Part shown: positions 45,223-56,189 of the stretch, one piece after another
How positions within the stretch are numbered: position 1 is the stretch's first letter
How the letters are laid out: every line of letters starts with the position of its first letter
Source: Costus lasius
Lineage: Eukaryota > Streptophyta > Magnoliopsida > Zingiberales > Costaceae
NCBI GenBank assembly: GCA_027563935.2
Contig: CM050449.1
Location: 84,227,178 to 84,291,177, forward strand
DNA: 64,000 bases
Direction of reading: 5' to 3'
Made by a program: the position numbers and the translations under genes
The notes under the pieces: model-generated
What the model saw: only the letters and a program-made list of their open reading frames with translations
What the model was told of the DNA's origin: nothing
Database searches by the model: none

Positions 45223-47196
45223 TGTTGGTGTATATGCCCTATGACCTAGTTTTGGTCCACTTATGTACTACTTGACTTTGATATTTATATCATTCTGGCA
45301 TTGTCGTTATCTATGTTTGTTTACATCTGCGCATATGTACTGACATGATAATGTCCCTAGAGACAGATTGGATCTGTGCTCGAACTATAGTCCCCAGTCA
45401 ATGTACCTTAGTGGATATGGGATAGCTATAGTACTTGTGAGACTGGTATGTGGGCTGGTTAGGCACATGGTGCTAACGCAGATACATAGGGTATATCATT
45501 GGAGGATATACTGGATAGACCCGCTGTGAGGCTATGACTTGGTGTCATGAGTTATCCTCACAAGTGACAGGAGATGCATTGATCCCTTGACTTGAGGTCA
45601 TTGATCATTCTATATGGTTAGGGACTTGCTTTGATACAACCTAACACCTCGCCGTAGTTGGGAGGTCATAACGGTTGTCATTGAGCATGTCACGACCCAT
45701 ATGAGAAGGTCAATGGACAGACAAAGGATTTGCCCCTTCCTTGGGGAAGTATGATATCCATGGAGCTCCTCTATGGTTCTATGACTGAGAGTGTATGGCC
45801 ATACCCAGGTGAGAACCTGTTTTAGTCATAGCCATGTGATTGGTGAAAACAAGTGGTGACACACTTGTCCAATCGGATATCAGTTCGGCAAAGAGACTGT
45901 AATGCATCTGTACCTAGTTGCGATGATGGGGATGTCGATGTCGATATCCATTCCAATGACCTGGGTAGCAACGATGCACTACTAGGTGCCACTCACTGCT
46001 CGTGATGACCTTTGGTTAGCACTGCCAGCGTCAGAGGAACCTACAGGGTCGCACACCTTGATACTTGAGTTCTCGTATTGATCGGGAAGCCTTATGATCG
46101 AGTTATTGGATAACTCGGATCTAATTGGGAGATTTCATCAGCGCCAATGGACCTGATGAGATGGAAGAAACTTATTGGAGCCAACTTCTGTTTTTGGCAT
46201 ATTGGCCGAATTAACCATGGTTAGCCTCATTTCACCATGGGTTAAGTTGGATCAGATCCAATCGCTTGGTTAACATGGGTAATGGTTTTTTGGGCTAGGC
46301 CCATTGCTAAGTTGGGCTCACTAATAAGTTGTCATGAAGAGAAGAAGGGCTAGAAGGGTATAATGGGGACAAGTCTTCTCCCCTAGGCGCCTATGGGCAT
46401 AATGGGGAGAAGTGGCACAATTTGCTTCATAAGGAAGCAATTGGCGCCTCCCCCCTTTATCCCTTATGGTGTGAATGCCTATATGGCATTGCTTGGGGCG
46501 CAAGGCAAGGCCTTGGTGCACAAAGAAAGGCATGGGTACAAAAGGAATGGTTGAATGAGAATTATGGAAATGTCTTGGAGACTTTCCTTTCCTCAAACCT
46601 TCTCATCCTAACCGCCCACTTGTCTTGATCCTAGCCTTTCATAAACCACCTCTTGCCCTATAAAAGAGCACCTAGCCGTCCCCTCTTATGAGTGATCAAT
46701 CCTTGGAGGCGTAAGCAAAAGAGAGGGGCGAAAGCTTGGAGGCTCTTGGCGCAACTTCTCTTCCTCCAACATCTAGCCGCAAGCACAAGTCTTCTCCCTC
46801 CTTTCCTCTTGGCGCAAGGAGCTTTGGTGCTTGGCGGCTTGGCTTGTTTCCTTCTTCTCTTGGCGCATCCTTTCCTCTTGGTGGCGCAAGTGAAGTGGAG
46901 CATCTCCCTAAGGCTTTGATCTTCTTCCCGAGGCTAGCACCGGGCGTGGAAGAAGAGAACTCAAGAGATCCGTGTGTGTGAGACTGCAGAGGGCGCACAC
47001 TTGGGCGCCTACATCGGCATCACTCCAAATCGCTCTTAAGGTATTTCTTAACTCATCGTGTCGACTCTCTTGCTTGCGATCTTCACTGGCTTTTTTGGGA
47101 CCGGCCTGTTTCGGGGATATTGCTTCCGCTGTGCAATGTATGTATGTATGTTTATGACTCTGAAAAATTGTAAAATGTCCCCGGGGTTTCCCAACA
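45223..47196 (+). mobile_element. Solo LTR, copia-type, 1974 bp
   Basis: TGTTGGTGTATATGCCC ... GGTTTCCCAACA, with duplication AACAC at 45218-45222 and 47197-47201. It interrupts the minus-strand solo LTR. No internal region is present. It is the same family as the LTR at 62901. It contains ATTAACCATGGTTAG at about 46211 and several TTGGCGC words at 46441-46870. Confidence 0.93.
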
Positions 47197-47623
47197 AACA
47201 CATCCATCATCACATCTAGACATGAATACCTCAAATATAAGGATCAATGCAAACCTTTTGCATGTGAGATTGACCTGTTGACTAGACAAGTCAATCCTCA
47301 CAGTTTGCCAGTCCAGTGCAACTAATGTTGAAGCACCTATATGTCTGCGTTACTGTGCCTCGCACTTAACCAGCCCATACACCAGTCTCACATGCACCAA
47401 AGCTGTCCCTTATCGGCTAAGGTACCGTGACTGGGGTTTACAATGAGAATGGATCCAACCAAACTCATGGGACATTATTTATGCAATTCAATACATCAAC
47501 GCAGGTAAAGCAATCTGCATAATAACGACCATGCCTTTATCAATTATATCAATTCTATTAAAGTACATTCAAATAATGCCGGACCATGTTCATATATTGG
47601 TCTGCAGGGCATAAACACTAACA

Positions 47624-49738
47624 AAAATGACTTTTACATGTCCCTATGGAACCTATGCATATAGGAGGATGCCCTTCGGCCTGGGCAATGCCCCTACAAC
47701 GTTTCAACGGGCAATGATGGCAATATTTGCATATCATAATGAGGACTTTATGGATATATTCATGGATGACTTTTCTGTGTATGGCTCTTCTTTCAACCAT
47801 TGTTTGTCTAACTTATCTATAGTTTTGCAGAGAGGTGAAGAGGTGAACCTGGTGTTGAATTGGGAGAAGTGCCACTTCATGGTCCGAGAAGGCATAGTTC
47901 TTGGACACTTGGTCTCTGAGCGTGGAATCGAGGTAGATAGAGAAAAGGTGGAAGTGATTGAACATCTGAAGCCGCCTACAACAGTAAAAGGATTTAGAAG
48001 TTTTTTGGGACACGCTGGCTTCTACAGAAGATTTATCAAAGATTTTTTCAAAATTGCTCGTCCTTTAACTAACCTTTTAGCTAAAGATTCTATCTTTTAT
48101 TTTGATAGGGAATGTGAAGAAGCTTTCATATATCTCAAAGATGCTTTGATTTCTGCACCTGTGATCCAACCTCCAGATTAGTCACTACCTTTTGAATTAA
48201 TGTGTGATGCTAGTGACCAAGCCGTGGGGTTGCTTTTAGGACAAAGGAAAGACAAAAAGCTGCATGCCATATATTATGCTAGTAGAACACTTGATGATGC
48301 ATAGATGAACTATGCCACCATAGAAAAAAAACTACTTGCAATTGTTTTTGCTTTCGATAAGTTTCGTTCATACTTGGTTAATTCGAAAGTAATTATTTTT
48401 ACTGATCATGTAGCTATCAAATACTTGATTAACAAGAAAGATGCCAAGCCAAGACTTATTCGATAGATTCTCCTTTTACAAGAGTTTGATGTAGAGATCA
48501 AAGACAAGAAGGGGAATGAAAACTTGGTGGCTGACCATCTTTCTAGGCTTGAACGAGATGCTGAAAAGAAAACTGATGATGAGTTAGAGATCAATGATGC
48601 ATTCCCTGAAGAACATCTATATGCTTTACTGGAACAACAAGTCCCATGGTATGCAGACTATGTGAATTACATTGTGTCTAACATTCTTCCTCCTAATCTT
48701 ACTTTTCAGAAGAAGAAAAGGTTTTTGCATGATGTGAAGTTTTATTACTGGGACGAACCATATCTGTGTCGGCGATGCGTAGATGGGTTGTACAGACCAT
48801 GCGTGCCAGAGGTAGAGATACATGATGTGTTGACCCATTGTCATTCTTCATCCTATAGAGGACATGCCGGGGTAGCTAAATTAGTCTTTAAAGTTCTATA
48901 GTCAAGTTTATATTGGCCCTCTATATTTCATGACGCTAAACACTTTGCTTTAACTTGTGACAGTTGCCAACGGACTGGAAATCTCTCTAAAAGGGATGAG
49001 CTACCTCTGAATAATATAATGGAAGTGGAAATTTTTGACGTGTGGGGGATTGATTTCATGGGACCCTTTTCGTCTTCATATGGCAAACGGTATATTCTTG
49101 TTGCCGTTGACTACGTGTCGAAGTGGGTCGAGGCATCCGTAGAGGCTACCAATGACTCTAGGGTCGTCATGAAGCTTATGAAGCGAACTATTTTTCCCCG
49201 ATTTGGAGTTCCATGTGTTTTGATCAGTGATGAAGGTTCCCACTTCATTCAACAAAAGTTTGGAGTGCTCTTGAAGAAGTATGGTGTAAAGCACAAGATT
49301 GCCACGCCCTATCATCCTCAGACTAGTGGTCAGGTAGAGGTTTCTAATAGAGAAATCAAACAAATACTTGAGAAAACTGTATCCTGATCACGGAAGGATT
49401 GAGTGTTAAAACTACATGATGCTTTATGGGCCTACAGAACCGCATTCAAGACACCCCTTGGTATGTCTCCTTTCCAACTTATTTATGGACAATCCTGCCA
49501 CTTACCTGTTGAACTTGAGAACAGGGCGTTTTGGGTTTTCAAGCAAATCAATTATGACTTCAAAAGCGCCAGGGAGAGGAGAAAGTTGCAACTTGATGAA
49601 TTGGATGAGATGCGCCTCTTTACATATGAGAACTCCAAGATATACAAAGCACGAACCAACTATTGGCATGACAAACGTATTGTGAAGAAAGAGTTTCATG
49701 TGGGGGACAAAGTGCTACTCTTTAATTCAAGACTCTGA
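47624..49738 (+). pseudogene. Athila pol: second half of RT, RNase H and integrase
   Basis: One continuous frame with only nonsense breaks, at about 48179, 48302, 48464, 48899, 49385 and 49400. RT palm motif FMDDFSVYG (about 47760), thumb, RNase H (CDASDQAVG...TDH...VADHLSRL), integrase zinc region (H...C-x2-C), catalytic core ([18 protein letters not shown]; Glu in [10 protein letters not shown]) and the C-terminal end. Every stop can be read as CAG, TGG or CGA changed by one C-to-T or G-to-A transition, which indicates decay by deamination without frameshifts. Confidence 0.9.
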
Positions 49739-50149
49739 TTATTTTCAGGAAAGCTTCGAACAAGGTGGTCCGGCCCCTTTGTGGTACAACGCATGTAACC
49801 TTATGGCGCGATCACTATCTGGACAGAATGCACGGGAAGCTTCATTGTCAATGGGCATCGCCTTAAGCACTACTTTGAAGATGAGCGAGTCGATCAAGGA
49901 GTTGTTCTTGCTCTAACAGACCCCACTAAACTAGTGACATGAAAACTCTTTTGGTCGAGCTATTGACCTTAAACTAGCGCTCTTAGGAGGCAACCCAAAT
50001 TCTTGATTATTTAGTTCTTGCTGCATTACTTTTTGTTGCTATTAGATAGATTTCTTTGTTTATTAGTTTTGTTAAGTTCTTGGCAGTAATATGGGGATTT
50101 TTGCTGATTGTGCGTCTTTCTGTATTGTAGGAACCTATTTGGAGGACGG
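49739..50149 (+). other. Athila post-pol spacer
   Basis: Decayed end of pol (GGTCCGGCCCC at about 49768), then the conserved Athila sequence GGAGGCAACCCAA (about 49987). No ORF1-like gene follows. Confidence 0.55.
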
Positions 50150-50600
50150 AGCTTTCGAGACGGAATTTAGCATTCCAAAGAACTTTACGGCAAAGTGAAC
50201 CCATGGGGTTCATCCGTGAAGTCTACTATGCATTTCAAAGAATTGGGCTTTCATGGAAATATTTACAGAATCAGGGTTAATTCAGCATTCTTGGATGGAG
50301 TATAGCATTTTCGATTTTCCAAGTTTCATCCAGAGGACTTCACGGCTAGGTGAACCCCACGGGGTTAAAAAGTGAAGTCTACTATATCAGCACAGCTCAC
50401 TTTTCCTCTAGAAAGCCTCACACGTAGGTGAACCCCATGGGGTTCAGCCGTATTTCTATCTGAACGGAAGCATCCAGAGGATTTCACGGCTTGGTGAACT
50501 CAGTGGGGTTCACCCGTAATTCAGTATGTGTCGAAACATTTCAGAGAACTTCACCACTTGGTGAAACCCATGGGGTTCACCCGTGCTTCTGAACATTACT
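50150..50600. repeat. Palindrome array of a different sequence but similar period in the plus-strand Athila
   Basis: Units contain TTCACGG(C) then GGTGAACCCCATGGGGTTCA and CCGTGAA. They occur near 50184, 50339, 50418, 50482 and 50549 (one poorly preserved between the first two). The average period is near 72 bp. The palindrome differs from the ACGGTACCGT type at 1-345 and 3762-4110. Confidence 0.75.
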
Positions 50601-50888
50601 GTCTCGCACTTATGGAAAGTAACGGGTTAGGGTTCGCCCAAACCCGCATGCCGCCAGCCCTCTCTGCTCGAATCTCACCCTTTCAGGCGACGTCTCTCTT
50701 CCTCGGCACTCAAGGGCAATCTTTTCCTCCCTGATCAGAGTTTCCCCTGAGGTTTGTGCCTTCTGTTGTATCCCAACAAGTTGGTAAACTAAACTTATTC
50801 TTAAAGTCGCAGCCAAAACCTAAGTATTGGCGCACAGGGACTTGTCACTCCCTGATACGGCTCTAAAAACTTGTTCGGTTACCACACT
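50601..50888. other. Remainder of the plus-strand Athila, no gene
   Basis: Comparable in position to 360-840 of the window. The minus-strand Athila LTR begins at 50889; the preceding five bases are ACACT. Confidence 0.4.
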
Positions 50889-52822
50889 TGTTGTTATCTC
50901 TGCAAGTGCACGGATACTCGAAGTAATAATTAAGATATCAAACCCACAGAGACCTATGTTGTCGAATACCAAATAGTTGATTTCTTACTATCTAGGCAAT
51001 TCGAAGTAGTGAAAAATAGCAATCGAAAACTAAAACAGAATTATCAGAGAGAAAATCTGGGACTAGGGTTTCGTTCACTTTAACTTTTATGACTAGATAT
51101 GAATAAGGATTTCGTTAGTTCAATTTTATCATGATGAAGGTGTAATTTACTTAATAAAAGGATTGTTTCACTTTCGAGCAAACAACCGCACAGGGATTTA
51201 TCTTAGCTTTCATGCAAGATTCGTCCCAACGCTGAAGAGAAGTAAATCATCAAACAATGAACTCAAGGATCACTTTCGTGCATCCGAATTCTAGGTTGAT
51301 AACCTCTAGTGGAGTCTCAAGGATCACTTTCGTGCATCCGAGTCTCGACACTAGTTTTACTCATGGATCTCCAACGTTCCGATCCTTGCTTTCGCACAAG
51401 ATCTCCACGTTTGACAAATAGACATCGATCTATAGATTCATGTTATAATCATGGCAATTATTCTATTAGAATAGATCAAGTTGGATCTAACCTAAGGAAG
51501 GGTTCCTAACATGCAATTCTAGGGTTCCAAATTCTCAAGCAATTACCTTTCAGTCAACAGCGAAAATTCTAAGAACATAATTAGTAACATGAACTTATAG
51601 AGAATCTAAGTACAATTATCACCTGAGCAAAATCATCATGCTAAGATTAAACGCAATGAAATATTGAAAAAGTAGTCATCTAGTCATTGGAAATTAAGTG
51701 AATTACTCCCCCATGTCCCAAAAGTAGTTTAAGCTATCATCGTGAAGGAATTACAATGAGTCATGGTTTCAGAAGATCAAAAATCAAAGGAAAAGAGAAG
51801 TTTAGAAAATACAGCACGGCTGTGAAGTATTTAATTTGCAAAGAACGTCGATGAATAGTGTCGGCGACTCTTTTTTCCTTCAATTTCTCTTCCAATTGAT
51901 CTCCTTTCGATCTGAAACTTCTGGTGTGTTGTCTTCCCCTTCAGACGAAGCTTCAGTAGAAAAATCACGGCCGGAGATCGTCTAGATCGAGCACGGCGGT
52001 GAAACCCTAGGCGGCAGCGTGAATCGCAATTTCTCCCTCGACAGTGGATGAAAATTGGGGCTTCCGGTGTGTTCGTAATTCTCTCATCCAAAGCTCTCTT
52101 TTTTCTTCTTACGGCATCCAATTTAGAGTTCTGGATCGCCCGCAATCCTTTTCGCAAAAATCGGGCGTCGAAGTTGACCTGGGCGTCGCGTTTAGAACAA
52201 GAATTACGGCAGTGGAATAGTTTACGACACTATCATAAAATCGCTCGAGTCTTCTGTTTTGATGTCGTATGGAAATTACAGCACTGTAATCTGGTTTACG
52301 GTGCTGCCGTAAAATCGAGGAAATTTTCTGTTCGGAAGTGATCGGAAAATACAGCCCGTGTAATCCTTTACGGTGGTGCCGTAAAATCGGGCGAAGTTTC
52401 TGTTTTGAAGCGCTCTGAAATACGGTACTGTAATATTATTTACGGCAGTGCCGTAATATCCGAAGAATTCTCTTTTTACAAACTCCTCAAAATACGGCAA
52501 GGCTCAGATTTTATGGTACTGTCTGAAATTACGGTACCGTAAAATGGATTACGGCACTGCTGTAATATGCTGACTTGCTCCGTTTTGCGTAAAATTTTTT
52601 GGGTGATTTCCTCTTGATGATGGTAATTCTTCTATGTATTTAATTTTGCTTGAAAACTATTTGAAATAGTGCCTTTTTACCTGAAAATTGGGAAAAACCA
52701 AAACAGAAGTAGACTTTGCAATATTCGATGAATTTATCATGAAAACAAGCAAAATATCCTCAATTTAGCATGAAAAGTTGTCTGAAATGATACAAAATAT
52801 ACTATATATTTTGGTGTCATCA
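50889..52822 (-). mobile_element. Athila LTR, minus strand, 1934 bp
   Basis: The plus strand starts TGTTGTTATC and ends GGTGTCATCA. In reverse complement it is a diverged homologue of 3507-5390, with the same TGATGACACC start and a related end, and a shared region of GAAAGTGATCCTTGAG repeats. Confidence 0.9.
52205..52565. repeat. 72-bp periodic palindrome array in the minus-strand Athila LTR
   Basis: GCCGTAAAAT-type unit ends fall at about 52234, 52306, 52378 and 52450, exactly 72 bp apart for the last three. A more irregular unit follows to 52565. Units carry TTTACGG(T/C)(A/G)(G/C)TGCCGTAA. Confidence 0.85.
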
Positions 52823-54196
52823 AAATACATAAGGCTCAAACTTTGCTTGTCCTCAAGCAAAAATCATAATTTTGAAATCAAAATTTGATTAAAAGAATAA
52901 CCTTTTCATGCTCAATAAATTTCTAAAATACAACCCATCAATGAAAAATTCTGTCAATTGATTTATAAAACTTCAAATAAACATATCATCTTTAGAACTC
53001 AATCCTCTTGATCCACAATTCGATCAAATAAAACTTCGCAACATGTACAATAAATAGAATTTTCAATCTCATGATTTCACCTAATTTCAGTTCAAATCTA
53101 TCATGCTTTTGTTTACAGGAATTAGGTTTCCAAGATCTTTTTCCACTCATATTATTTTATTTATTTATTTATTTTGGCATGTACCCACATAGATACATAC
53201 TTTTTCATTTCTTTTTGCATCATTTACATTCTCTAACTCGATTACCACCTTTTTTCTGGTGACAAGATTAGAGTGCACGGATCACATAATCAATGCAATA
53301 GAACTCATATCCTCTAATTTGGAAAGAATTAACTAAGGACAGTGGAGTTTATGTGAAATGATTTCTCTCATGGCATGTACCCACATAGATACATACTTTT
53401 TCAATTTATTGCTTCAACCCATGACCTTCGGTACCACTGCGCTTTCCCACAGTGCCAAGTAGGGGAGTCATCACCTTTATTTTGTGGATCTTGGATTCTT
53501 ATTTCCCAACAAATAACAAGAATAGACTAAACATCTACTAGGTTGATCAATTGATCTCAATTCATAAATCATACTCATATACTCATTTTATTCAAAAGAA
53601 AAGTTTCACTTTTAGATTTTATTCTTCAGACAATACATCCATCCAAAATTTCATGCATCAACTAATTTCATATTTCAATAAACAAATATGTATTGAAGAT
53701 ATAAATTTAACATGATGAGGCTATATCTCTAATCATGGATTTGAGTTCATTCATCATCAAAAATCATCAATCACATCTCAAAACATGACCACATATCACA
53801 TTAATCAAAATATTTTCATGTAGATGAAGTAGTGGTGGTAGACACAAAAATAAGAGTCAATGATGAAATCCAAAAGGTGAATGGAAGGGGATACTTACAA
53901 AATTTTGTCAACCTTTTGAGTCGAGTTTTCTTCCTTTCCATGCTTCTTCTTAAAAATAAAAATTAATGCTAAGGTGAAACTAAGATAAAAATAAATTAAA
54001 GGAAGTGAACTAAAGTTGGAAAGCTTGGGTTGCCTCCCAAGAAGCGCTAATTTAAAGGTCTTTAGCTTGACCCTTTAACACTCAGATTTGATAGTGGTTC
54101 ATCCAAATAAAAACTCTCCTTTTCTTCAACTTGCTCTTCTTGACAATAGTTTTTAAGTCTCTGACCATTAACCTTGAATTCTCCTGTTTCTTCACT
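52823..54196 (-). other. Athila 3' non-coding region (minus strand)
   Basis: Homologous to 2300-3506. A GGCATGTACCCACATAGATA segment is repeated at about 53177 and 53373. No gene. Confidence 0.55.
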
Positions 54197-54741
54197 TTAT
54201 ATATCCACGGCTCTGTAAGGATAGGCTTTCTTTACCTGAAAAGGCCCAGACCATCGAGACTTAAGTTTTCTAGGAAAAAGTCTGAATCTAGAATTGAATA
54301 AAAGAACAAAGTCACCTGGTTGGAAATCCCTTCTAAAAATATGTCGATCATGCCATCTTTTGGTTCTTTCCTTAAAAATTTTTGCATTTTCATAAGCTGA
54401 AAGTCTGATCTCATATAACTCATTCAACTGTAGTCTTCTTTTTTCTCCCGCATTCTTTAAATCAAAGTTTAATGCTTTGATTGCCCAGAATGCTTTATGT
54501 TCGAGTTCTACAGGGAAATGACAAGAATTGCCATAAACTAATTGATAAGGAGACATCCCAATTGGTGTTTTGAAGGCTGTCCTGTATGCCCACAATGCAT
54601 CATCAAGTTTGAATGCCCAATCTTTCCTTGTGCGTGAAACTGTCTTCTCCAAAATCCCTTTTATTTCTCTATTTGATATTTCAACTTGTCCACTTGTTTG
54701 AGGATGATAAGGTGTCGCCACTCTATGATTCACCCCATATG
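54197..54741 (-). pseudogene. Athila integrase, C-terminal part
   Basis: On the minus strand the frame enters at about 54741 with [18 protein letters not shown] and continues through the catalytic Glu segment ([12 protein letters not shown]), [38 protein letters not shown] and [13 protein letters not shown] to a stop near 54197. The frame is intact over about 180 codons. There is no ATG at the upstream end, because the rest of pol is missing at the junction with the Tekay-like element. Confidence 0.9.
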
Positions 54742-54783
54742 GTATTTATATTTTTATACTTTTTGTTCTCTTAATTTTATAGG

Positions 54784-56000
54784 ATGCCTCCTAAAATAAG
54801 AGGTGGAAGGACCTCTGGTTCTCGTGGTAGAGGTCCCAGAGGTAGAACCTAAGCTACTGATGAAACTAGGGGGTTCAAATGTGGTTGTGGCAGAGTTGCC
54901 ACAAGCTTGGGCAAGAGATCCAACTAGGATAAGAAATGGCTCTGAAACCCCACTAGTTTCACCTGTTCTAGCTGCTTTAGCTGTACCAGTTATTCCAGAG
55001 GTTCCACCTGTACCTCCTGCTTTCGTGGTACTAGATGTGGTTGAACAAGAAAGATTTTCTAGACATACAGAAGTATCAGAAAGTGTAGTACAAGTTAGTA
55101 TGGTAGCCCTAGTAGTTTAGAGAGAAGAGCCCAAGTCAAAGTCCAAGAATACTAGGGCGCAATTTACAGCTCTAGGAAAGAATAGGTTTAGAGTTTTCAC
55201 TGGAGAAGAAGACCTTTGCACAACACGAAATAGGATTGTGACAATTGAAGAAACATTTAAGGTGATAAAGTGCTCAGAAAGTGATAAAGTTGTTATGGCT
55301 GTTTATTACAAGGTAGGCCAAGCCAAAGACTGGTGGCAAGCTAAAAGTTTAGGTTTGGGAGGAGTTGTGACTTCTTGGGAACAATTCAAAAAAGCCTTCT
55401 TAGATAAGTTTTTCTCTAAAACCTTTAGAGATGGTTAGAAATAGAAATTTCTTAATATATGTCAAGCTGGGAGATCGGTGACCGCTTATGCGAATGAATT
55501 TGATAAATTAGTACCTTTATTCCCAGAGATTTTACCTAATGATGATGATAGGGCCAAACATTTTTATAGAGGCCGAGATGATGAGATTTTGGATAGACTG
55601 ACAACTATGATCCCTCAAGGCTATGAGGCCCTAGTAGAATTTGCACTTAGTGTAGAAGCCTCTCGGGAAGTTTTTGACTCAATGATAGAAAGAAAAGCAA
55701 CCTATGTAGTCAGGACAGTATGATCAGAGGAGGCCAGTGCCTCATAATAGTTATACTCGTTTATCACAAAGTAGTGGTAGAAACTTTGAGTCTGTAAACA
55801 AGAGACCAAGAGTCATGGAGACTAGGTCTTATGCTTCAGAAACACCATCACCTAGTATGGGTTCTAATGCTACAGTAATACCTTCTAGGAGTTGCTATAG
55901 TTGTGGTCAGAATGGACATATTTCAAGATTTTGCCCAAACAAGTCAATCCAATGCCATAAGTGTGAAGCAAGGAGTCACTTTCAGAAGGACTGCCCTTAG
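54784..56000 (+). pseudogene. Tekay-like gag, decayed
   Basis: ATG 54784 opens MPPKIRGGRTSGSRGRGPRG, typical of Tekay gag starts, then a stop and frame changes. The gag core follows at 55238-55720 (AKDWWQAKSL, then WEQFKKAFLDKFF, then AGRSVTAYANEFDKLV) with two stops near 55436. A frameshift precedes two zinc knuckles, CYSCGQNGHISRFC and CHKCEARSHFQKDC (about 55892-55998). Confidence 0.85.
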
Positions 56001-56189
56001 AGAGAAACACAGTATCAGCAAAACAGGCATCAGTCAGCAAGATTTCAAGGTAGCCGAATCAGAATAACCATCCAGTATCTCATAACCATAATGTTCATCC
56101 TCAAAACTCACAGCCTCAGAATTTTTGCCCCCAAAATTCTGCTCCAACTCAGGTTTTTGCCTTGACATAACGGGAGGCTCAGCAAGCTT

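Larger units (their letters stand above)
43054..47623 (-). mobile_element. Solo LTR on the minus strand, inserted in Athila RT (interrupted by another LTR)
   Basis: The 5-bp duplication AAAAT lies at 43049-43053 and 47624-47628. On the minus strand it begins TGTTAGTGTTTATGCCC at 47623 and ends TTCCCTAACA at 43054. Without the inner insertion (45223-47201) it is about 2.59 kb. No internal domain is present, so it is a solo LTR left by recombination. It is related to the copia-type LTRs at 45223 and 62901 and carries a 72-bp tandem array. Confidence 0.88.
42070..50883 (+). mobile_element. Athila-type element, truncated (protease to post-pol region)
   Basis: It contains the end of the protease, RT (split by a 4.6-kb LTR insertion), RNase H, integrase to 49738, the Athila landmark GGAGGCAACCCAA at about 49987, and a palindrome array at 50150-50600. 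Its 5' part is missing, replaced by a foreign gag fragment. On the right it is abutted by a minus-strand Athila LTR at 50889. Confidence 0.85.
50889..54741 (-). mobile_element. Athila-type element on the minus strand, truncated
   Basis: On the minus strand it holds integrase from 54741, the landmark GGAGGCAACCCAA (about 54030), a 1.2-kb non-coding region, the TTGCTTGAGGACAAGCAA hairpin (about 52843-52860) and the 3' LTR (52822-50889). There is no ORF1-like gene or palindrome array between integrase and LTR, unlike the element at 1-5390. It is cut in the integrase core at about 54741, where a Tekay-like element begins. Confidence 0.88.

Noticed and set aside
46658..47234. Overlapping ORFs of 60-108 codons on both strands
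   Set aside because: They lie within the GC-richer part of a solo LTR, with no family similarity or consistent frame.
54803..55120. 105-codon frame rich in Val/Pro as a separate gene
   Set aside because: It is the frameshifted N-terminal part of the decayed Tekay gag that starts at 54784.
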